A stretch of 64,000 nt of DNA from Heliopora coerulea (Eukaryota > Cnidaria > Anthozoa > Scleralcyonacea > Helioporidae): contig JASJOG010000134.1 in the NCBI GenBank assembly GCA_030142905.1, positions 255,501 to 319,500 on the forward strand, written 5' to 3'. Of the stretch, positions 50,000 through 59,426 are shown piece by piece. Both the position numbers and the translations under genes were made by a program. The notes beneath the pieces are model-generated. The model saw only the letters and a list, made by a program, of their open reading frames with translations. It made no database searches and was not told where the DNA came from. Each line of letters opens with the position of its first letter. Within the stretch, counting starts at the first letter, position 1.

Positions 50000-51052
50000 A
50001 TGGCTGAAAGTGCTGATTCACTAGCGGAAATGATGAAAAATCTAAGGTTTGATATTCTTAATCCTGAGGAGACAAGCCAACAAGCAAATCCAGGTTCTTC
50101 GCTCCAGGAATCGTGTCGTAAAGCGATCATTCGAGCCGTCGGACTAGATAGATTGTGCAAGGTATCTGAGCTACCTGTGCCTAAACCAATGGTGAACTTC
50201 TTGGCCGGAGAGTTGTCAACAAATGACTTTTTCGTTAATCGAAATAGCCTGAATTCCGAGAATTTATCCAATTGTGTGTACCCGGCGCAGTGCTTGCTCG
50301 ACAACCGCACGGTAATGCTTAAATGTATTGCTCCATGCATGAAGTCTGACGACCTCACCAAGGCTATCAAGTCCTGGAGCAATTTGGAACACCCGAATTT
50401 GATGAGGTGCTTCGCGGAGTTTAAACAAAACAAACACGACGTGTTGATCTTCGAACATGCGCCGTATTCGTTCGCCGACATTCAAACCAAACTGCGCAAG
50501 TGTGGTGGCTCGATTCCCGAGGGACTGATATGGCGGGCTTTGGCGCAACTCAGCGAGGTGCTGGTCTTCTTAAGATCGCGCGGACTTGAATACGAAAAGC
50601 TGAAGCCTGAGTGCGTTGCGTTTGATACGGATGGCACGTTGAAATTGGACAACCTTTTGTTGTACATGCCTTTCAAGGAGGACGAGATGATGGAGGCCAT
50701 GACACTTGACGACGACAGTCTTAAAGGCATTTACAGCCCACCTGAAGTTATCAACGAGGAGATTTCGGAGAAATCTATCACGTGGATCGTTGGTTGCATT
50801 GCCTACGAAATGGCTACCCTGCGGCCGGCATATGCAATCCAAGGGACCGACCTGTTTTCAGCACTAAACGATGTAATGGAAGGGAAAACTCCAGCGCTGA
50901 TTTCGTCTTGTTATTCCGAGGAACTGAGGAACGTTGTGGAGAAATGTTTACAACCGCACGCTGAAACCAGACCGAGCATTGATGAAGTTTTAACGATGGC
51001 AAAACCCAAAGCAAGTCAAGTAGATGCTGAAGAATCGATAATCAAAATATAA
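50000..51052 (+). CDS. NEK-like protein pseudokinase, intronless
   Basis: 350 residues in one exon. A ~90-residue N-terminal lead is followed by a kinase fold. The VAIK lysine is present (VMLKC, K108), but the glycine loop is absent. HRD is YEK (198-200), the loop Asn is Cys (LKPEC), DFG is NLL (218-220), and the alpha-F Asp (SDxW) is Thr in SITW. C-lobe landmarks remain: SPPEV, VGCIAYEMATLRPA, YSEELRNVVEKCL and ETRPSIDEVL, whose pattern most resembles NEK kinases. Phosphotransfer is therefore very unlikely; a scaffold or regulatory role is inferred. Lack of introns suggests origin by retroposition, although no poly(A) tail or target duplication is evident. GC is clearly higher than in flanks, as expected for coding sequence. 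Confidence 0.8.
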   Translation: MAESADSLAEMMKNLRFDILNPEETSQQANPGSSLQESCRKAIIRAVGLDRLCKVSELPVPKPMVNFLAGELSTNDFFVNRNSLNSENLSNCVYPAQCLLDNRTVMLKCIAPCMKSDDLTKAIKSWSNLEHPNLMRCFAEFKQNKHDVLIFEHAPYSFADIQTKLRKCGGSIPEGLIWRALAQLSEVLVFLRSRGLEYEKLKPECVAFDTDGTLKLDNLLLYMPFKEDEMMEAMTLDDDSLKGIYSPPEVINEEISEKSITWIVGCIAYEMATLRPAYAIQGTDLFSALNDVMEGKTPALISSCYSEELRNVVEKCLQPHAETRPSIDEVLTMAKPKASQVDAEESIIKI

Positions 51053-52082
51053 TCCTCCAAAGGCAGGCATTTTCTTTTTACCAAAATTAATCAGGAAAAC
51101 TTAATATTGCAACTGCTAAACTATATTGTAGATTTTATCTGCCGAGCAAACTGTACAGAATATACTACGTGATCTTTCCTTCTAAAGCAACTTTTTTAAA
51201 AACAAAGTGATATCAGTATCAATGTAAGAATACAAAAATCTGAGTTGGTCCTTGTGTATAAAATACATATATTCCATGAAACGTTTACGACAATTACTGT
51301 GTCTGAGCTGAGCAGGCGTTTCTCACTCCTTGGACATGTGCACGACATCTCGGACCTGGAACAATTGTTCAAGTCGACATTACGTATGCGCTACGGTTGA
51401 ACGGACACTGCACCAGGTATATTCCGTTTTAACAACCATCAACTTTTAGTTCCCGGCCATGTTAGGAGAAGTTCCTGCCCTATTCTACTGCTGCTGGTTA
51501 TATCGTGATACCAATTCCTCGGTAGGTACTACAACTGTATTCCTTTGATTTTGTATACGATTACGAGCATGCGTAGTAAACGCATGCATAGTCAGAACTC
51601 GGTGGCTTATTTCCGAGAATAACGGGTAAATAGCAAGAATAAGAGTCGACACAAACCACACTCTCCTTGACCCACAAGAAAGAACGGACAAAAAAAGAAA
51701 ACCTAAGCAGCGAGGTGTAGTTAAACGAATAATTTTCTACAAATTTACTGAAATTTTGAACTTACAATCATAAATTTACTGGAATTTTGGAAATGGATTT
51801 ACAAAAAACTGGGACGAATACCGATCATTTTTACAATAGGGAGGCATTTTAGGATTAGTATGGAGAAAATTATGAATAATTCTATGAATATAAATGTTTT
51901 GGAAATTTTAGCAAAGTTTCTACTAATTACAATAATGTATAAAACAGACCATTGGGGGATGAGACAGTACATACATTAAGTAAATATCGCAAATTAAAAG
52001 TATTAACAATCTACTGGATTCAACTAATCAGTTACCTTCTGCCAGTTCTGCCAACGCTAAACTTGAATGTACAGTGAAAATG
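51053..52082. other. Intergenic between convergent pseudokinase and LRR1 ends
   Basis: AT-rich 3' flanks of both genes. No poly(A) signal could be assigned with confidence and no other feature was seen. Confidence 0.5.
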
Positions 52083-54508
52083 CTAATTGAGGATTGCAAT
52101 GTTTTGCCAATTTGTGTAGCAAATTCTTGAGCAAAAGTTGGCTTCAGTGGGCACTGTATAATTTCCATGAGTTGAAATAACAGTATGTGCAATTTCATGA
52201 AGATCTGTGCTGATTAGATGGTACACACAGCAATGAAAACAGGAACTCCCACAGCTGATACATAACTTAGCTGTGTCAAGAAAGTCACACAGAAGCCTTC
52301 CTACCACATATGGACTGTAACAAATTCTATAAAATACACAGAGTTGTTTCCAAATGAGCAATTCTGTTCTTTAGATGAAGCATGAAGTTCTGATCAGTTG
52401 TAGTAGTTGAAAGTACAGATTTAGGTGACAGTGTTTCTGTGAATTTTCACAGTGAAATTGGTTAATGTGGTTCAACAAATTGAGATGATATGAAATCCTA
52501 GCTATTAATTGCTTTCATCTTGATATAATGTCATTTTGCTGAAAATGCTTCACTTAAGCTGTAGATTTTAAGGAGCAATTGAACTTCTATCATTAGTACA
52601 GGTAAAAAGCTGATGGTACTGCATGTTAAAAAGGGAAAGATTTTAAACCTATTCAAATCTAGATGATATTAACAGATTTAAAAACCAACAATGTAGTCAT
52701 TACTAATTAGGTACTAAACGCAACAGTTTTACTGGCAATGATGTATATTACCAAGACCTGAACATAAGATTCATTACATAAAATTAATTGTATATTAATG
52801 TGCTCACTTAACATGAATGGTAAAAACAAACAAAAAAATCACCCTAAATTAAGTCTTACCTTGAATTTTTAACCACTCGTCCAGCACATTCTTGTAGTGA
52901 CGGCAAGCTTAGCCTAACCATGTCAAACCAATAATCTATTTCAAGGAAGGGGTTTTCAGAAATATCCAAGGAATCCAGTTTTAACTTTCTTAGGCTGTAA
53001 GGAAGTGTCTTTAATTGGTTTTGGCCAACGTAAAGGTAGCGAAGGTTAACCAACTGTCCAATATTACTTGGCAGTGAACACAGCTTGTTTCCATCAAGTT
53101 TGACGTGGACAAGAGAAAGCAATGAGGCAAACGACATGGGAAGACATGACAAACTGTTTTTACTTAGGTCCAAAAATGTCAATGAAGAAGCTAAGCTTGA
53201 TCGACAAAGTTTTGATGGCAGTTTTGTAAGGATGTTTGATGAAAAATTCAATGCCTTTAGCTGCTTTAAACGATCTAAAGAAACATCTAATTCTTTAATT
53301 TTATTGCCAGACAAGTTCAGGGATGCAAGGTCTTTCAGCTTAAGCATTCGTAGATCAATCTGAACCATGCCACAGTTAACAACTGCAAGTTTCTTCAAAC
53401 TTGCTGGGAATGAAGTGGATCTGGGATAATCACTTCTCTTGTAAATCATCATTTCTGTTTTTGGCTTTTCAATCTCAGAGCTTTTGGCTGGGGAAAGTAC
53501 TGATAATTTCAGCTTCTTCAAGTCATTTGTGCTCAGTTTCAGGGTGGAAAGAAGCACCCGCAAGCTTGATGGGTCAGCCTAGCAGGAAAAAATTTTAAAA
53601 AAATAATAATAAATTAGCCACTACTAGGACAAAGTATTGGTGACTATTAAAGCATTGCTAGCTGAGGTGACCTTTACCATTTCATTCTGTCAAATCTGTA
53701 CTCATCTGGTAGAGATTTTTATCCAGCTAAACTTTGAGGCACGGTTGTTCTTCCGATTCAATGCATTTATAGTACTATGAGAGACTAATTATGCAATCAT
53801 AATAATACTGAAAAACTTTATTATTATGATTGCTATTATTATTATTATTATTATAATTATTATAATTGTTGTTGTTGTTGTTGTTGTTGTTGTTCTTGAT
53901 GAGTATCTTTGATTATGACGGTTAGTTCATTGAAACATTTTGGCAGTTATGCTTACTTTGCTCAGGCACAAGTCATGAGGTGGCTCTTTAAAACGAATAG
54001 TTGCCTTGCCACTTTCTAAGAATTTTGTAAAAACATGGGCTATGTTCCCAGAAATCTGAAAAGAGAAAAACGTGGACTTCAATTTTTACAACACACAAAA
54101 AAACCCAAACTAAATATAAAATATATGCATACAACGATACAGTAAGTCTGAAAACCTAAACTATGTATGCAAACTCTAGCAATAAGTGTCGAATGAACGC
54201 CAAACGCTTCGTGATCAGATGTAAGATATAAAATTACACTAATGGATAGAGACCTATTTGCCAAGTTGTTTCTCGCCGTTTCGAAAGAACCCTTATATTT
54301 TTTCTACCTTATATTTAGTGCCATTCATATTCTTTGCCGTACAAAGCAGCAAAAACGCCGTTTGATGTCCACTACTTTGGTTCTGATTTAGACTGCTGCA
54401 GGGTTTTCTTCCAACAGATAAACAAGCTCTGGCAGGTTTTCGCTGACTTCCAACGCCTTGCGAAGTAGACGACCAGTTCTGAATAACAACGTCGCAGTTC
54501 AAACGCAT
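52083..54508 (-). CDS. LRR1: Leucine-rich repeat protein 1 (LRR1/PPIL5), CUL2 substrate receptor
   Basis: LRR1 is the CUL2-RBX1 adaptor that ubiquitylates MCM7 so the CMG helicase is unloaded at replication termination. Exons: 54508-54308, 54055-53957, 53578-52860, 52326-52083. The total is 1263 bp, 420 residues (human 414), phases agreeing. The N-terminal PH-like domain starts MRLNCDVVIQ; GKATIRFKEPPHDLCLSK follows. Exon 3 holds about seven LRRs (LASLNLSGNKIKEL, LTFLDLSKNSLSCLP, LVHVKLDGNKLCSLP). The last exon gives the Cys-rich C-terminal domain (DFLDTAKLCISCG, DLHEIAHTVI, EANFCSRICY) that fits the cullin-binding end. It shares a 204 bp start-to-start space with TBCB. Confidence 0.92.
53835..53894 (+). 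repeat. ATT then GTT trinucleotide microsatellite
   Basis: (TTA)n passing into (TTG)n in the LRR1 intron between exons 2 and 3. Confidence 0.9.
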
Positions 54509-54712
54509 AATGACTAGTATTTACATCTCGTTTTTACAACATTTACGAGAACATGTACCTATTACCAATAAGTCATATTTACCCGCCATATTTGCTGCTA
54601 AGTCACGTGAAGAACTTAACCAATGGTATTGTCTCAATTGGCTTTGTGTTATGAGAAAATTTCGAAAACTAAAAAAGCGAATGAACACTTGTCTTTCTTG
54701 AAATTTCCGACC
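54509..54712. promoter_or_regulatory. Bidirectional promoter region, LRR1 / TBCB
   Basis: Only 204 bp separate two oppositely directed start codons of confidently identified housekeeping genes, so both 5' UTRs and core promoters must lie here or extend into first exons. No TATA box was identified. Confidence 0.6.
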
Positions 54713-56526
54713 ATGGCGTCTGTTGCAACTTCAAGCATGCTGAAATTATATACAAGTAGTTCTCTAAGATCTTTTGTTTCCGAAAATAGGTTTCAGAAAG
54801 ATATAACAGTGGGAGATCTAAAGGTATTCTTAGAATTTTAATATCCATACATAATTTTGCAAAAGTGTGTATCACGATACTACATTAGTCAGAAGATAGG
54901 ACCTACAGGATGGTCAATTTACATTTAGAATAAACTGGAAATGATTACTGGAGGAACGTCATCAATGATGGATTTAGAAGCTTATGATGAACGCGATAAG
55001 TTTGTTTGCAAACTGGACGACAATTCAGCACTTCTTGGATCTTACCCATTGGAGGATAATATGAGAATCCACGTAGGTATATGTACGCAGTATCGCTCCG
55101 TGAACGAGTATGTTTGAATGAATGACATGTGCATGTATAACTAAGTGTATATGTTTTGTACAGTTAGCATTTATATACAATACATTTCAGCTCAGTGCTA
55201 TTTTATATACGAACGGTTTAGTTTAGCAAAATACAAGTAAAGTATAATAGAGTGTGTGCATTACAGCACAACATTATACGCATTACAGTGTAGTCTTCTC
55301 AAATAACACTTGAAAGACAAGTGTACTGATTGCCACATAAGCTCATTACTGGTACATTAATTGGTTTTGTAAACAGTGAAGAATGAAATATTGTACATTT
55401 CATTTTGTAAACTAAATGTTGTACTTTGTTATTGAAGGTAATTAACAGAGATCCTACCAAAGGTCTTGGAGAGTTTGATGACTTGTCAAAAGTGAAAAAA
55501 TATGAAATGGATCAAAATGAATATGAGAAGAAAACAGGTCAGTGTGTCACTTAAAAGCAAACTGTTTGACTAAAGTTCTCTTCAAATGGCAGACCCACTA
55601 GTTCACCAACCACCTGAAATACAATTAGGAGTTAGGAATAGGCTCAGGTTTAATATTAGGGCTGAGCCTGTTATTTGAATCCATTCAAATGCACTCATTC
55701 ATACTTCTTTTTATTCATTCATTATTCAGAATTTTAGCCAAAGTTGTTGAATTTGCTGTTACTATCATGCTTCTGACTAATTACAAATGGTAGTAGTATA
55801 TATTTAATCTTATACTATGGAATAACTTAAGTCAGTTTTCTGTTCCCATAGACTCTGTGTTAGCATTTAAAAAACGCAACAAATTAGGTCAGTTTGCTGA
55901 CAAACAACAGAAAGATGAAGAAAGTAAAGCAGAAGCTGAAAGAAAAGAGGAAGAGAAGGCTAAATCCATATCTGTTGGTTGTCGTTGTCAGATCACTCAA
56001 CCTGGTGTTCCAACCCGAAAGGGATTGGTGATGTTTGTGGGTGAGTGTTTCTAGACAGAATTGAAATGAAATAATTTTTCATAGGAATGCTTTGCAGTGG
56101 TGCAAGTGTATATTACACATTGCAATCATTTAATTGATTGGAAGCAAAATTTTTTACAAATGATTTTTCATTAATTCTTTTTGACCAGAGTGTATTTTTG
56201 TTTCACTAGTCTATATTAATAAGATACATTACTATGTATGTATTACTTCAGGTAAAACAGAGTTCAAATCTGGATGGTGGATTGGAGTGAAATGTGATGA
56301 ACCTGATGGTAAAAATGATGGCAGGTTGTTATTAAACATGTGTTTACATAAAAATTAAATGTTGACTATTTTGTGAAAGAAACAAAAGAAAAACTAGATG
56401 TATTCTTTTTACAGTGTTCAAGGCAAAAGGTACTTTGAGTGCCCCCCCAAGTATGGTTCATTTGTGAAGCCTGCATTTGTAGAAGTTGGGGATTTTCCTG
56501 AAGATGACTTTGAAGATGAGATGTGA
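54713..56526 (+). CDS. TBCB: Tubulin-folding cofactor B (TBCB)
   Basis: TBCB captures alpha-tubulin and works with TBCE in tubulin dimer folding and disassembly. Exons: 54713-54823, 54929-55072, 55438-55537, 55852-56040, 56252-56324, 56415-56526. The total is 729 bp, 242 residues (human 244), phases agreeing. The N-terminal ubiquitin-like domain covers [10 protein letters not shown] to [12 protein letters not shown] charged coiled coil follows ([20 protein letters not shown]). The CAP-Gly domain is intact: [37 protein letters not shown]. The C-terminus ends DDFEDEM, an acidic EEY/F-like tail ending in Met. A poly(A) signal is at 56889-56894. Confidence 0.95.
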
Positions 56527-56888
56527 TGATTTTCATATGCATTGATAATCGATGACTAAGTTTTGTGGCATAATACTGGAGTCTGTGCAAGTGGAGAAAG
56601 AAAGTTCCAAACATGTCAGAATTCCATCTTGGATTCAAACCACTTCCACAATCTCACTTCTGCCAGATATTTTCTGAGGAATATTTGGAACTATAGACCT
56701 TTATGGCATCATGAGAGTAACCTGTGCTGTAACTTAAATTTCAAGAAACTTTATCTAAAATCTGTAACCATCGGTTGTTGCAAAATTACTTACATCATCA
56801 GTTTAAGTCAAACATGTCTCTGTAAGTTCAAACAAAACTATCTCAAGTGTTCCAAATTTGTGTTCCTAGCTTGGCTGTAATTTTGATC

Positions 56889-56894
56889 AATAAA
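56889..56894 (+). terminator. Poly(A) signal AATAAA for TBCB
   Basis: AATAAA 363 bp past the TBCB stop codon. Confidence 0.5.
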
Positions 56895-57764
56895 ATTGCA
56901 AAGTTTCTTCAAAATTTTCCCAAGTTCAACACAGAGATTATCAGATTTTCATATTTGAAGCTCCTAATTTCCCATTCTGTACTATGGATTGCTGTTGGAA
57001 GATTATTTTTGTTAGCTTAGTGCAACACTCAGTACAAGACTGGAAGGAAGGAAAATTTCTAATAATCAACTGCAAGTTTTCCATGAAATTTGTATGTACC
57101 ATATCAAATCAAAATTACAAGTAACATGGGAACTCAAAGTAGGAACACATGGCATGTTTTTGCTATTAATTTCATTTGAACAAATTTGTACAAGTAATAT
57201 GCCTCCTTGGTATCATATACACATGTCAGTTCATGTCCTATTTTCATCAAAGCATTACTTTCTCAATACAGTAAAATTGCCCTAGGATGACAATTTTGAG
57301 CACCATGGCTAATATATTTTAGATCTAAAAAGAATATTCAGTATGCATCAGAAATCTAAGAATAATTTGAGAATTTACAAATTAACTCTATTTATTTGGT
57401 GCTTTTTCTTAAATGGTAGTATGTTTTCTGTCTACTAAGAGATGGCAGAAAATATGTTAACCCTAAGGTAGCCCTTTGGAATTCTATTTTGACAAATGCC
57501 AGACCCTTTTTTGTTCAGCAATGGTTGAATGATTGATGTCATACATCAAAATAAACAAGTAATGTCACCATCAATCTAAATAATTCTAGGAGATGAACTG
57601 ATCTAAAGCTACAAAACATACAGGTAAGATAAACTGCAACACATTAATAAAAATGGAATTATTCTTCTTTTGATATACCACATGAGCATTCTGCATACAA
57701 TCCTTAAGTGTATTTATGCTTTCCACTAGATGCTTATATAAAAGAACTAAATGCAGCATCTCAT

Positions 57765-58057
57765 AAAATAAAACAAATTCTGAAAAATAAAGACATCTTG
57801 GAAAAACTCAAGATATGAGTAAAAGCAAGACGAGTATATGAGACTAATATTTCAACTTTATTACAAAGTCATCATCAGACAGAATGGAAAAAAAATTACA
57901 AAGTCATCATCAGACAAATTGTAATAAAGTCAAAATATTACAGTCTCATATACTTGTCTTGTTTTGACTCATATCTTGAGTTTTTCCAAGATGTCTTTAT
58001 TTTTTGGAATTTGTTTTATTTTATACTTTTTTAAGTTGTCAGCTGGTTGTGGTTTTT
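57765..58057. mobile_element. Foldback element, 293 bp, with 12 bp target duplication and hammerhead-like cores
   Basis: Flanked by GCAGCATCTCAT at 57753-57764 and 58058-58069. Long inverted arms share AAAGACATCTTGGAAAAACTC and ATATGAGACT. On the minus strand around 57840-57886 the loop side reads CTGATGATGACTTT, then GTAATAAAGTT and GAAA, close to the CUGAUGA...GAAA core of a hammerhead ribozyme with a short helix II. The right end TTTAAGTTGTCAGCTGGT is nearly the same as in the element at 29978-30238. Penelope-like elements are known to carry hammerheads in their terminal repeats, so a Penelope-derived origin is possible. Confidence 0.8.
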
Positions 58058-58536
58058 GCAGCATCTCATGTCAACCAGAATAAAAGTCAGAAGTGCATCC
58101 TTGAACTTCAGTTGGTTAGAGATGTGCCTTTCTCATGAATAATTAATGAGTTTTTGAATAAATATTCACATAATTTATTTACATCATGAGGGTGTCATGT
58201 GTTTAACATATAATCATTCACTTTACTCTATTATATTTTACTGGAAGACAGTCTACCATAATATTGAGATAATGGCCACTCAACCAAGAGAAATAGTCTG
58301 CCATTAGCCATAATAAAATTCTAAATTGCTGCAGCAGAAACAGGATAGGTAAAGGTTAATGGAGTCTATAATTGAAACAGTTTCATCCACTAGCTGAAAT
58401 AACTGACTAGCCGGTTTAGACTTTTTTGATTTATGTACTCAGCACTAAAATCCTCTGGCTTTTAAATACGATTGTTTTCGCCTTCGAAGTCAATATACAG
58501 CCCCTTTGTAAATGGCAGTTTACCATGTTTGTCGTG

Positions 58537-59064
58537 TCAGCACTCTATACCAAATTTATCAAAATTTCGCGTTATGACGCCCAGTTGTAAGTGAACTGTG
58601 CCCATAGCTACTGTCCTAAGTCTGTATCTATCAGCTCCAGTGTATATTACATCAGAAGTCTTCAGCTGAGCCCCGCCACCAAGAAAATAAGCACGTACTT
58701 GCTCCTTCCACGAGCCATAAGGTCTCCAAGTGACACAGTCAATATTATGAGTTCCCGGTGAAGTCGGCACATGACAGAATCCATAACCGTAAATCTGGTT
58801 TCTGCCAAAGCTATCTTGATACCAAACCTGGAAGTGGAATTTTGGCCAGCCTTTTAAGCCGTTCGTGGCAAAATGCAGGTCTACAGGATGACACCACTTT
58901 GCACACTCTTCGTTCTGAGGGTTGTCTACTTGAGTCTGTCCCTCTTTCAAACCGGCAAGCAATCGCCACGATCCTTCAACATGTACAGACCACTTACAGT
59001 ACAAATTGTGCGCAGGAAACCCACTAGCTCCGATAATCTCGCCAATAATGTGTACTTCAGCCAT
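58537..59064 (-). CDS. B9D2: B9 domain-containing protein 2 (B9D2), intronless
   Basis: Component of the MKS/B9 module (with MKS1 and B9D1) at the ciliary transition zone, which gates membrane-protein entry to cilia. From the chosen Met at 59064 ([16 protein letters not shown]) the protein is 175 residues, the same length as the human protein; a start three codons upstream (59073) is less likely. The B9 domain covers almost the whole chain. Landmarks are [65 protein letters not shown]-like [10 protein letters not shown] and the terminal NFDKFGIEC. No intron is seen, whereas vertebrate B9D2 is spliced. Confidence 0.95.
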   Translation of the reverse strand: MAEVHIIGEIIGASGFPAHNLYCKWSVHVEGSWRLLAGLKEGQTQVDNPQNEECAKWCHPVDLHFATNGLKGWPKFHFQVWYQDSFGRNQIYGYGFCHVPTSPGTHNIDCVTWRPYGSWKEQVRAYFLGGGAQLKTSDVIYTGADRYRLRTVAMGTVHLQLGVITRNFDKFGIEC

Positions 59065-59426
59065 TCTCAACATTCCATCTTAGTATTCAACCTAGAGAAA
59101 ACACCGCCATTTTGACTCTAATGTAACATCGCTGTAAATTATAATATTAAACATATTTTTATGTGAAACACATGATTAGACTCTTAATCAGAGCCTAATT
59201 ATGCTATAATTATTCGTCGCTAGGATAATGTTAAAGTGTTTCAGCCAGGGGGGTTTCTTAGTGTTTTAAGTTACTTTTTTTATAAAATTTCTGAAAGCAA
59301 ATCTGTTGAATTATGAACTACTTCAACAGAGTTTTTTGAACATTTTCTGACGTAAATCCTTAACAAGTTTAGTATAATGTAACATGCAATAATTGTTTAA
59401 AATTAAGTTTGCAGTTTTAATGGAAG
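59065..59426. promoter_or_regulatory. Divergent intergenic region, B9D2 / TDP1
   Basis: 362 bp between opposite start codons; it must include both promoters. No core motif was assigned. Confidence 0.5.

Larger units (their letters stand above)
56527..58536. other. TBCB 3' UTR and intergenic region
   Basis: 56527-56894 is probably TBCB 3' UTR (AATAAA at 56889). Beyond this lies a foldback element at 57765-58057 and otherwise AT-rich DNA without recognisable genes. Confidence 0.55.
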
